Source of the DNA: Ilex aquifolium
Taxonomy: Eukaryota > Streptophyta > Magnoliopsida > Aquifoliales > Aquifoliaceae
Assembly (NCBI GenBank): GCA_951799425.1
Contig: OX637394.1
Location: 6,521,501 to 6,585,500 of the forward strand
Length of the DNA stretch: 64,000 nucleotides
Direction of reading: 5' to 3'
The position numbers were made by a program, and so were the translations under genes. Shown here piece after piece: positions 1-10,600 of the stretch (within the stretch, counting starts at the first letter, position 1; each line of letters starts with the position of its first letter). Under the pieces are notes generated by a model. That model was given only the letters and a program-made list of their open reading frames with translations. It had not been told where the DNA came from and did no database searches.

Positions 1-1
1 T

Positions 2-505
2 TCCTTTAAAAATGAGCCAATCAACATTCATAACCCTTTCACCGAAGTCGGCCATGTTATGATTGGACCTGCAACCTTTGTTCCGCCTCTAGAGTTTTAT
101 TATCACCTACCGGGACCAAGTTGGTTGAAATCTTATTTCAAGCGCTGTGAACTTGAAGTTTATTGTCGTTGGCATGGATTGCGAGTGCCACAGACACGTT
201 CAGCTGAAATGTATGTGGAATGGTGTACGGATAACTACCATGATATCATTGCAACACTGGCTCTTGAGAATGATCAGATGGAACGACGACTAAATCGATT
301 CCACCTTATTACAAAGGCTACGATTGAACATTCTAACCCTGTACAGCCTATTAATGCAATACTGTCCGATCCATCATTGACTTCTGACAATGAACTTTCT
401 GATTTTGAAGAATCTAGTGATTATGATTATTGTGCAAAATTTCTACCAGCTACTCTTTGCTTACATGGCACTCCCCTATGCTGCTGGAAATATGGTCTTC
501 ATTAG
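2..505 (+). CDS. MULE-associated accessory protein, partial (start outside window)
   Basis: The reading frame is open from base 2; the methionine at 59 is internal, because residues upstream of it also align with the homologous ORF on the minus strand at 36186-36866. Shared features in order are an NPF/HPF tripeptide, a GPAT block followed by prolines, a C-x(3)-EV-x-C-x-WHG segment, a VP-x(2)-RS segment, and a helix reading EN-D-Q-M-x-R-R-L-x-R-F. The C-terminal third is acidic and ends in a Cys-rich tail. No family name is recognised. Its place next to a MULE terminus in two different elements suggests a transposon-borne gene, but no function can be assigned. It could be a captured host gene. 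Confidence 0.6.
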   Translation, partial: SFKNEPINIHNPFTEVGHVMIGPATFVPPLEFYYHLPGPSWLKSYFKRCELEVYCRWHGLRVPQTRSAEMYVEWCTDNYHDIIATLALENDQMERRLNRFHLITKATIEHSNPVQPINAILSDPSLTSDNELSDFEESSDYDYCAKFLPATLCLHGTPLCCWKYGLH

Positions 506-1110
506 AAATATTATGACTACCATTAATGTATTATGTCGTTTAAAATAAAATCTTATTGTCCTATTCCAACAAAAGACTTAAAATCAAATCTTTTTATATA
601 TGTTTAGGGTTTGTTGCTAGGAATTGGGTGGTTAGATTGCAATTCTCTTTTTGGATAATATTAGTTTGAGCAGATAGGGTTTCATAATTTTTATGATTTA
701 AGGTTTTGTTTGAATGGGTAGTATTTATGGAAATTAAATATGGTGAAACTTATTTTTATTATTTATTGTTTAATAGAACTAACTATGTTTTATTATTTAT
801 TATTTATATTGTTTATGAAATGGGATATCATACTTTATTTTTCCAATATGCTAAATAAAATGGGATTGTAAAACGTTTTGGTTGGGATATATCACTTACA
901 AAGCGGAATTGATAAAACTGTTTTAACTAAGTATGTTTTCTTATTTATTATTTTATGCAATGGGATATCATAAATTAATTTTCCAATATGTTAAATAAAA
1001 TGGGATTGTATAATGTTTTGACCTAATAAGTATGTTAAATTATTTTAATAAATTACTGAAAGTGGAATCTGATTTAATAATATTACACCAAGAGGATAAA
1101 AAAAACAAAA
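506..1110. other. AT-rich interior of MULE 1 without a gene
   Basis: This stretch holds two imperfect copies of an about 130-bp segment containing 'atgggatatcata' and 'aaaatgggattgta' (about 820-880 and 955-1015). No coding signal is visible. Confidence 0.5.
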
Positions 1111-1480
1111 AACTTAGAAGGCGGCTTTGCCAATTCCGCTTTCAATATAAGGCGGCTTTGCCAATTCCGCTTTCATTAAAAGCGGATTTTCCAAATACGC
1201 TTTCATTAGAAAGCGGACTTATTGATTCCGCCTTCTAATGAAAGCGGATTTGGTATCACCGCTTTTAATGAAAGCGGAATTGGCAAAGCCGCCTTCCTAC
1301 AATTTCAAACAGAACTGAATCCAATAGAAAGCGTATTTGTTAATTCCGCTTTCCCTGAGAAGTCGTACTTGTTGATGCCACTTTCTATGAGAAGTCGTAC
1401 TTGTTGATGCCGCTTTCTATGAGAAGTCGTAATTAGTAAATCCGCTTTCAATTGAAATCGGAATTGTTGATACCGCTTTT
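1110..1480. repeat. Palindromic subterminal repeats of MULE 1 (AAGCGG/CCGCTTT modules)
   Basis: At least ten copies of a module of about 20-28 bp occur in both orientations, such as 'aagcggaattggcaaagccg' and its reverse complement. Neighbouring modules can pair into hairpins. The pattern parallels the ACGTCA-based modules of MULE 2. Confidence 0.7.
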
Positions 1481-1570
1481 AAAAACAACCGTAGTTTGGT
1501 AAATAAGTTAAAAACGGCTGTACTTCGGTAATAAAGTTCAAAAACTGCCCTACTTTGGTAATAGATCCCT

Positions 1571-1693
1571 GTCATGGCAATCTCCTCTTTGCCGACCTTT
1601 TCTCATTCAAAGGCTGAATCAAGGCTCTTAAAGTAGCCCCAGGACAAGCCCGTCTCCCAGCACCAAATGGAATCATCTTATACCCTTCAGCTT
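1571..1693 (-). pseudogene. CYP81-like cytochrome P450, C-terminal fragment with heme loop
   Basis: On the minus strand this encodes the heme-binding loop PFGAGRRACPG preceded by EGYKMI, which matches the Cys-ligand region of A-type plant P450s and looks most like family CYP81. The frame then degrades before the expected C-terminus, and the MULE 1 end begins. The fragment is separated from the rest of the pseudogene (2761-2960) by a LINE insertion. Because the inserted copy is flanked by a target duplication, the pre-insertion frame can be seen to run from the mid-protein segment directly into this loop. Roughly 130-150 residues (I-helix, ExxR and PERF regions) were therefore lost before the LINE arrived. 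Confidence 0.8.
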
Positions 1694-2771
1694 TTTTTTT
1701 TTTTTTTAAAAAGAAATATTTTATTCAGACAAACTCCAAAAAATGTAGTTTGATTTTGATGGTACACATTAGCTCATTTACATCTTCAGCCATAGAACCA
1801 GAAGAGTGGTGGTAAACATTTTTCAAAACTTTTGTTCAATCTCAAGATCCAAACAAATTTATCCAAACACATTGAACGATTGAACTAAGCAAAGTTTGTG
1901 CACTTTCCCCTGGTAAAACGAACACATTGTCACGGACGGATTTTATTCAGACAAACTCCAAAAAGATTTTTAAGAAAGAAAGATTTTATTCAGAAAAAAC
2001 TCCACCCACCTGATTTCTTATCACCACGCCTCCACCAAAATCACCTGGATTTCCCCTTGCAGCACCATCAACATTCAAGTTGAACACCCCACTGCAAGGA
2101 GGAACCCAAGCAACCCATAAAGCTCTGATTCGAACAGAAGCAATTACCCTTACCCCCAAAGCTTGAAGCATTTCACAACCTCCTGAACTCTCCACCTTCT
2201 TTGGCCTTAAACCATACACTTGCCATTTAAGAGAGGCCAAAATTTGCTCAAACACAGAATAAGCACTCAACATAGACTCTTCATGCCTCCTACATCTCTC
2301 TTTCCACATAAAATGAAAAATCAACAATGAAAGGCCTCTTATTAATCCATGACTAACAGACTTCGAAAAACCCTAGCATTTCTCTTCATTATAGTCATAG
2401 GAAATTCCCAGCAATTAAACTAAATCCCATCAAATCAACAAACTTTTTCCAAATAAAATTTGTAAATGAACAACCAACGAACAAATGCTCAAAAGTTTCC
2501 AATTCTTGGCAACAAAAATTACATTTGCTCACCAAAGGAATTCCCAACTCTGAACACTTTCATCCACTGATAAGGCACCCCGATGAATCCTCCAAGCTAT
2601 CAATTGGGCACTAGGTGAAACAGTTTGCCCCCATATCACCTTAGCTGTTTCTTGCACTCTCCCTCTCTCTCTACACAAATTCCATGCTGATTTGACAGAA
2701 TCAAACCAAAACCCATAATTTCATCTCTCAAATCTTGAGATAGAACTTCTCCCATATTCTCCCTTCAGCTT
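1683..2771 (-). mobile_element. 5'-truncated LINE (non-LTR retrotransposon) with 11-bp target duplication
   Basis: The element is flanked by CCCTTCAGCTT at 1683-1693 and 2761-2771. Read on the minus strand it ends in a poly(A) tract (plus-strand T run at 1692-1707). It carries the 3' part of a LINE ORF2. A zinc-knuckle region of the zf-RVT type (C-x2-C, then E-x2-EHLF-x-GC) lies at about 2430-2540. An RNase H-like segment with the N-V-D-G-A core follows at about 1990-2110. Reverse transcriptase and endonuclease are missing, as expected for 5' truncation during target-primed reverse transcription. A 'ttttattcagacaaactcc' motif is repeated near 1720, 1940 and 1984 at the 3' end. Confidence 0.85.
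1986..2327 (-). pseudogene. LINE ORF2 remnant, RNase H-like C-terminal domain
   Basis: A 113-codon open stretch includes V-D-G-A-A-x-G-N-P-G, the start of the RNase H fold (RVT_3 type) usual at the C-terminus of plant LINE ORF2 proteins. The domain is cut after about 35 residues, so it cannot be active. Upstream zf-RVT homology lies in another frame at about 2430-2540. Confidence 0.75.
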
Positions 2772-2960
2772 CCTCTTGTTGCAATGATAACATAACATCA
2801 ATCAAAGTCTTCTTCTTCCTCTCATCTGCACTTCCACTTGATTTGGTCCTGATTTTTTGGTGCTCATCAATTAGGAATTGGAAGAGTTTATCCACCTTTG
2901 GCCTCAAGTCCACCTTCATGGGCTTCTCTATGAAGCATTCTTGGACCGCCATTGGAGATG
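2761..2960 (-). pseudogene. CYP81-like cytochrome P450, mid-protein fragment
   Basis: The minus-strand frame reads KVDKLFQFLIDEH followed by a Lys/Ser-rich stretch and LIDVMLSLQ, the F-G to pre-I-helix region characteristic of CYP81-type P450s. The region upstream of about 2940 no longer aligns with the family. It belongs to the same gene copy as the heme-loop fragment at 1571-1693; the LINE separates them. It is a pseudogene because the N-terminal half and the I-helix region are missing. Confidence 0.75.
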
Positions 2961-2979
2961 AAACTATAATGTGAAGCAT

Positions 2980-4150
2980 TCTTTGTTCAACAGATGAAAC
3001 TTCTTCCCCCTCCCCCTCCCTCTCTCTCTCTCTGTTCGTGCAACAGACGATTAACCCATGGAATACACAAAAGACAACATAGGTTGGGTTAGGTTTAATA
3101 AATAGGTGGGGTTAATTAAACCAAACAAAAGTTAGTAGTATAGGTTAAATAGGTATACATATACAGTACGTATAAAATACTCCGGGTTATTTTTGTAAAT
3201 TAACCCTAGCCATTAACGCCGTTAACAGACAAGGTCTGACAGGGAGTGACAATGAAATTTCAGAATTGAGAAGGGGTGTCATTGAATTTAAGCCTAATTA
3301 GAGGGGGTGTAGATGAAATTTTTCCTAAAAAATACTTCACCTATACCTGATTCGTTTAATAATTCGTGTATTACAAGTTGTACCATTTCAGGTTCGTATC
3401 GTATATTAATTGTGTATAATTGATATATAAATGAATTGTGTAATATATTTTTTTGATTGACTTTACTTATATCCGATTCATTTATTAATTGTACTATGTC
3501 GGGGTCCACTTGTTTACAAAATTGGTGACTTAAAAAAGACTCAAATCCTCTAACTTCATATCGTGATGGTGCCGTGTTATATTTTGAAACCCTTAGTTAC
3601 TATTAGTTCGATAATATTGATAAATTTGATTAGCAAATCTATAATATAAAATAAGACAAACTTTAATAAATTCATTCGACGGTCTCAAATAGATTCATCT
3701 AATGCCCACTAATATCCCTCTCAAAACCATTCACATTAAATTCCCCACCCTAAAAAAAAAAAAAAATCATCACTTCTTATTTACGTTGTACTGTACCTTC
3801 AAGTATGAATTACTCTTAATTTCATCGACATAACTTCACACCCAATCATTAGGGGGGTGGATTAGTCCCACTCAAAAATGTCACACACTGGTAAATTTCT
3901 ATATTTTTTTGAAAAATGTAGATGAAGTGGGTCAATCAAACAAACAAACAAATGGTTGAAATCAAACCAGAAAAACAACGAAACAACCATACAGTAAGTT
4001 TTATTTTTCAGACAGACTTACCTTAGATTTACAAACTGACATACAAGTCATGGGAATCCACGAAACCGTCGGGTCACCGCATCGCTGTCCGAAAGGGCGC
4101 ACAGGAAAGAGTGGGTAATTGTAAGTTAGTGGGAAGAGACGACCCACGAC
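2980..4150. other. Intergenic region upstream of the VAL gene
   Basis: This is AT-rich sequence with a (CT)n tract near 3018-3040 and a short A run at 3753. A stretch at about 3190-3330 mentioning gttaac and gtgtcattga resembles sequence at 14140-14250 and may be an old repeat. No gene is supported. Confidence 0.5.
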
Positions 4151-4687
4151 CTCGCTGTGTGTCTTCAAGTGTATTGTGCATGCATTTTGTGCATCTGTTT
4201 TACTTTGCATGCACACACGCTTCTCTCTCATCCTCTTCCTCCCTTTTCTCTCTCTACATCTCCATACCTATCCCATCTACAGCATCTTAACTCCTCTAGC
4301 CCCAACGTCACCGTCACCGCCACCGCCACCGCCACCAATAGCCGTTTCAATTCCGCCGTCACCGACCTCCACCGTCAGTGTGTTGACCCACTTCATCTTC
4401 ACAGATTCACTCCAAAGATTTGAACTATTTGCAGTGCAATAACTAGTGATGAATTTCTTTCTGAGGCTCATGGTGTACACATGTGAATGTAAAATTTCAG
4501 ATATTTGAAGCAGGTGAGGTAATTTCAATTTTGAACTCTTCACTTCAAAACTTCCATTGTTGTGCTTTGTTGAGTTTGATTTGATCTTGATGAGTGTTGG
4601 GTCAAAGATTTATGGAGAGGGTTTTTTAGGGTTTTAATTTGAATTTGACTGTTTGATGAAGATTCGGTTTAGGATTGATTTGGGTCA
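4150..4687 (+). promoter_or_regulatory. Probable 5' untranslated region of the VAL gene
   Basis: A pyrimidine-rich tract (4205-4275) typical of plant 5' leaders is followed by a (CCACCG)n microsatellite near 4310-4335 and about 350 bp of lower-complexity sequence before the ATG. Short overlapping ORFs here are of biased composition and are not called. Transcription start is not directly visible. Confidence 0.4.
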
Positions 4688-7600
4688 ATGGGGTCCAAGA
4701 TTTGCATGAATGAAAACTGCAAAGCAACGACGTCGCCTGAATGGAAGAGAGGTTGGGGCTTGAAATCAGGTGGATTTGCAACTCTGTGTTTCAACTGCGG
4801 GTAATTTCCTGATTCCAATTTTAGCCTTATGTTCTTCAAGATTTCATGTATCAGCTGCATCTGGGTTGATTTTTCAGTCCAAGGGCACTTTGGGGTTGTA
4901 GATTTTGGATCCCTGATTTCTCTCATGGAGGTTTTTTTTTTCTTTTGATTTAGTGCATATTTTTGGGTTTTCTATTTGACTTCACCCCCTCCCCCTCTTC
5001 AAAAAAATTGTGATTTTCTGTTTTATGTCAAATGTCTTATGTTTTTTTTTGTGGGCAAGTAAAAATGTTTTGTGATAAAATTTGATGTTTTACTATTTTT
5101 GATTTAGCATTGACTACTGATTGTTTGGGTCATGTTACTATTTGTCCCTTTCTATTTTGGTTAAGGTGTGGGTTTGTAGAAGTTCTTGGAAAAAAGTACA
5201 TTCATGGGTTAACAATGCCTGGGGATAATAAATTTAATTTTCTTTTTTCATCTCTAAAAAAAGACAAGTTCGGTATAGAGGCATGACAAAAGCGCTAAAG
5301 AGGATCCCAATTGCATAATTTGCCTAAAGCCACGACTTTACTGGTAGCTCTTCGTCATTTTCTTCCTTTTTTTTTTTGTTTCTTTTGAAATTATCAGTTC
5401 CCCTCATGGTTTGCCAATATATTCCATGTCTTCTGCATGTTACTGAAAATGGTTGCCAGGATACATAGACCCCAACACATTTCTATTGATTTTTTGGGAC
5501 CACTAGTGCCATAGTGTGCATTTGTGTTTGTGTGCGTGTGTTTTTTTTACTTATTTTACCCTCCCCTTTGTATAGTTGTAATTATACTCATTATTATGAC
5601 TTTTTGTGGAAATTTGGTATTAGGCAGATAATTGATGGCAATTACAATTCATGCCTTTTATTATCCATTCGTTCAGAGTTTACCTTGTTAACAAAAAGGG
5701 CAGTTAGTTGCATGAGACTCCCACCACTGTGGAGTCTAGAGGGAGTTAGATATACACAAATCATGCCCCCGCAGATTACATTGTTGGTCAATCAAATTGA
5801 ACTATAAATGGTTTATCGGAAATATATTGAACTATAAATGGTTTAATTTTGTGCATGCACAATTGAAAGTGATGGCAATTATTTTCCCTTCAAACTTGTA
5901 CACTTAAGATTCATTTTTTTTTTCCTTTTTTTGTTAAATCTTTTTAACCATGCACAATATTGTATAGATGAATTGGTTTTACGAATAAAAACTAATTTGC
6001 ACTCCGTTTTCCCCATATTTTTTCATCAGTCTGTCCAATGGCTCATGTTTCGTACATGTTTACATTCTTCATATTGATCGTATTTTCTGTTTGGCTTTTG
6101 CTTGTTGTGGATGCTTGTGGACTTAAGATCTGCCTATGAGAATTTAGTTTTCTGTGAAACATTCCACTTGGAGGAAGATGGTTGGAGGAAATGCAAATTA
6201 TGTGGAAAGGTAATTTAATAAACTGATGGTCCCTTATTTTGTCCAAACACTCAAATTTTTCTGTCCATAAGTAATCTGAATTTTGATGGCAGCGTATCCA
6301 TTGTGGATGCATCGCTTCAAAAGATTTGCATGACTACATGGATTCTGGGGGTGTAGGTTGTAAAACCTGCACAAAAGGAGTGGAAAATTGCTCAATAAGA
6401 CCAATTGAGGTAACAATTGTACGTATTTAACTTACTGAAATGACAAACTGCTTTGTGGTTTATAAGCTACATTGTTAGATTACAAAGGATACATTTTTTG
6501 TGGAATAAGGAGCATTTGATTACATGCTATAGTTTAAATTTTAACAATGCATAAAGTGGATAAGTAGTAATATCCTATCAGTAACCTTGAGAATGCTAAT
6601 TGTAGTTCACACACTGTCACTAGTCATCTGCATCCATGTTAAACCCATGCTTAGAGATGAGGGTTTCAATTTTCTAAATTTGTTTTCGTCCATTTAAAAA
6701 ACTACTAGAAATTCCAACTAGTTGTTTGATCATCATCCTGATTGTCGCTACCAACATAGAATTTGGTTGGGGCTTGGCTGTTGTGTGACTCTTGTAGGTT
6801 GGATCATGTAACCGAGGACTAGTTCTAAGAAGTCTGGACACCTTTGTCATAGAGGGAAATATTGTTTGATCATTATCTTTTAACGTATTTTTTTATGAAT
6901 GTAGGTAACAACCTGCCTCTCATTTTTCTTTAATTGGACAAAATAATTGTGGTTAAACTTAATTTTTTGTGGTCAGGGGAAAGAAATGCTATTCTTTTAG
7001 CCTTTTGTGCTTGAGAATTTATTAAGCTAGTTAATGTTATTTTTGTCCGAGATGATGTGAATTGTGATCATTGTACATATATTGTTTTGTTTAATTAATG
7101 TTGCAAATACCATTAAACATTAGATTGGTATTTTTTCCTTATATGGGGAGAGTTAAGGGTAATGGTCCCAAGATCTTTAAAAAAAAATTGTTCATCACAC
7201 ATTTTGGCATCTCAGAAATTTTTTTCATCTATTTGTAACTTGTTATGCAGATTCCAATTGATGATGTTCCTAATGGATTTGGCACATTGACAACACTAGC
7301 CAATCTGCCATCCTCTAATGTTGATAATACAAGGAATTGCAACAGCTTTGACATGGAGCAGCTCACGCGGTTGAGCAACACTATGGAGGCAAATCAGCCC
7401 AGCCCCTTCCCTCAATGTCAGAAGGGTGATGCTAATGCATCTAATGGGTTGGTCAAACATGAAGAGAAGATACTGCCTGCAAAGGAAGTTGGTATAAGCT
7501 TTCCGAATCTCACCCAACAGTCTGTTGGATCATCTATATTTGCCAATTTAAACAACAGTAGACCAACACTAGGCCTTAAAGATATGTACGAGTCACTAGC

Positions 7601-10600
7601 TCAGCCATCCTTGAATTTCTCTTTGAGAACTTCTTTGGGCACTCCAAATCCAATACCTCCTTTTCCTGGTGGGGTTGTTGAAGGACTTGAACAGAACAAA
7701 GTGCCTACCTTTCAACAAGGGCAAAGGACAAGACATATATCACCCAAGCCCCTCAAAACTGGCCTCAATATAAGCTCAGAGGCAAATAAAAGGATGGTCT
7801 CTCAGACACGCATTGCGAGGCCTCCTGCAGAAGGACGGGGCCGCAATCAATTACTCCCTAGATACTGGCCTAGGATAACAGACCAAGAGTTGCAGCAGTT
7901 ATCTGGAGAGTATCCTTGATTGTGTCTTTTTTCTTCATCTTTGGAGTTAGTTCATGCTGTTGTTACATCTGCGTGTTGATATCCTTTTCCTTTTTATTTA
8001 CTGATTCAAATGTGTTTTCACCTTAAATTAGTTATCCTCAAGTTTGAATTCCACTATTGTGCCGCTGTTTGAGAAGGTTTTAAGCGCCAGTGATGCCGGT
8101 CGAATTGGTCGTTTGGTCCTACCCAAAGCATGTGCCGAAGTATGTTTTTGCTTCCTTTTTTTTTTTTCCTTTTTTTTTCTCCATGGCGCTCAATTCATGC
8201 AAATGGGTAACCGTGCAGGCTTATTTTCCTCCCATTTCTCAATCAGAAGGTGTACCAGTTAGGATTCAGGACATTAAAGGGAAAGATTGGACATTTCAGT
8301 TCAGATTTTGGCCTAATAATAACAGCCGGATGTATGTTTTAGAGGGTGTCACCCCTTGCATACAGAACATGCAACTACAAGCTGGTGACACTGGTATGCT
8401 TTAGGCCATTTGTGCTTGAATGTGATCTATGATATGCATTGTTGCATCACATGTATTAGTTACATCATTATTTTATGTCCTTTTAAACTAATTAGGATGT
8501 GAAATTACTGTAGCAAAAGTTTACTCTGTTAACGTGTACATACAATCATTTGGATCCAAATACAGAGTATCAACAGTTCTGTTGGGTGTCATCTATCATA
8601 TTTCATATCTTGTTTTAAACTATTTGGCTTTAATGGTTTTCTGCAGCTAGTCCTATTTGCTCCTGTTTGGATGACTCATTGTTTCTTATGGTCACTGGTC
8701 CTCTTGGTACACTAGTGATGGATAATAGGTTTATGAAACTGCTTATTTGCACTGTATCCATAACTCTTGCTCAACATGTTTGTGTTTTCACTTTCATTGT
8801 GTATTGTTCACTATGAATTTTTCATGAGATTTTGAAAATGACAATCAATCATACTCCATGTGCTCTATGTTCATGGCATTTATCGTATTTCAGATCTTTG
8901 TTTAAATTGCTAAATTTATCATTATATCTGTAATATAATACCTCCATTGAAGTTAATCTACCCCCACATCTTTTAATGCATTCTGGATCCTTTTTTTTTT
9001 TTTTTTTAATTTAGTTAATTCTTTATGTTTACAGTGACATTTAGTCGAATAGATCCCGGAGGCAAACTTGTCATGGGATTTCGGAAGGCAACAAATGTTG
9101 AGATGCAGGTCAAGCTTCACTGAATCGTTCTCTCTTCCCCTATCTACATTCTTTATGTTCTTTTTCCCCTGACGTGGTAGCAAACTGATACAAATTTTTT
9201 ATGGATACAAATAGGATGCCCAAACATCTTCCCTTCCTAATGGTGGTCATTATGGTGAAACTCCATTGTCTGGTGTCAATGAAGACTTGCCTAATGTAAG
9301 TGATTTCTCTGCCTTTACCAATTGATAAAAGGAAGCTAGAACTCTTGCATTATGCCTATGTCTAAATTTTCATCTTGGTTGATTGCGATCCTTTTAATTC
9401 AAAAAATATGTGAAGAATGGAGGCAGAACAAGTGAGGATTTGTTGGAGCGGCCCATGCCAATTCTGGGGAAGAAAAGGACTCGAAACATTGGGTCTAAAA
9501 GCAAGAGACTGCACATGCATAGTGAAGAAGCTATGGAGCTAAGAGTCACATGGGAGGAATCACAGGAGCTGCTGCGTCCACACCCAAGTGCCAAACCAAC
9601 CATTGTCATGATTGAGGACCATGAATTTGAAGAGTTTGATGTAAGCTAAGATTGCCTTTGGAACAGTTCACTTTTGCTTTAAAGATGTCAATGCCCCTAT
9701 TGTTTTATTTGGAGACAAAATATACTCTGGAATGATACTTTAGCCTCTTGTGGGTTTTGAATCTTAATGTTTTATTTAGGAACCACCAGTTTTTGGAAAG
9801 AGGACTATATTTAGAGCCCGAGCATCCGGGTATGGTTTCATAATTTATTTTCTCAGATTACATTGATTTATCTTGTTTTATCATTTGGTCATCTCTGATC
9901 CCATTATCTGGTCTATAGATTGGAGTCCTCTCCAATTAGGGTAGTTGGAAGATGTTCTAACTACCCTTTAAATGGCCTGCCTCTGGATACATCAGCAAGT
10001 CCACTTTTTTGAGTGAATTTGTACTTTGGTAGACTTGCGTCCAGTCCAGATCCAGACCAGCCAAGGGGTTCTTGGAAGATTATGCAAAGTATTTCTAATT
10101 GGAGAGCAACATAATCCACTGGACTGGAACCATGGTAATTGGTCCTATTTGGGAATTTATTACTGAATCTTCTAATGTTGGAGGCATTTTTTAATGCTTT
10201 AGAAGCTTTCTTTTCAAGATGCCCAAGTCTTGTGCAAACTTAAAAACAAAAGTTATGTACATGGGTGGAGCCAAGTAGTGTTGAGCGGTATCAAGTAACC
10301 CCACTGTAATTCCACAAAGTTTTGGATTCTGTTGAAATTTTTTGAAGGTTATGCAATTTTTTCATAATTGACACACTTAACTCTAACAACTAAGAGACCC
10401 GGGGGGGGGGGGGGGGGGGTTCAGATGTTAGAAAGTGGTGGAAAAGTGAAAAATAATTTTGAGCCTGTTGAAATTTTTTGAAGGTAAAGCAATTTTGCCA
10501 TAATTGACCCCCTCAAGTCTCTAAAGTAACAACTAAGAGATGAGGGGTCAATTTCAGATATCAGGAGGACTGAACCTGTTTTGCTTTTTCTGTAAATTAA

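Larger units (their letters stand above)
1..1570 (+). mobile_element. Right part of a Mutator-like element (MULE 1), open at window edge
   Basis: This stretch has the same order as the terminal part of the MULE at 35244-46271: an accessory ORF whose 3' end faces the terminus, about 500 bp of AT-rich sequence, then a block of short palindromic modules, then a few lines built on runs of A or T ending in 'ttggtaa'. The modules here (1110-1480) are built on AAGCGG and CCGCTTT in both orientations. The terminus is placed near 1570, where P450 homology begins. The left end lies outside the window, so the target duplication cannot be tested. The MULE assignment rests on the shared ORF and layout, not on a transposase. 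Confidence 0.55.

Noticed and set aside
4157..4543. Overlapping ORFs on both strands in the VAL leader
   Set aside because: They arise from CT and CCACCG repeats, overlap each other in several frames, and lie upstream of a start codon fixed by an in-frame stop.
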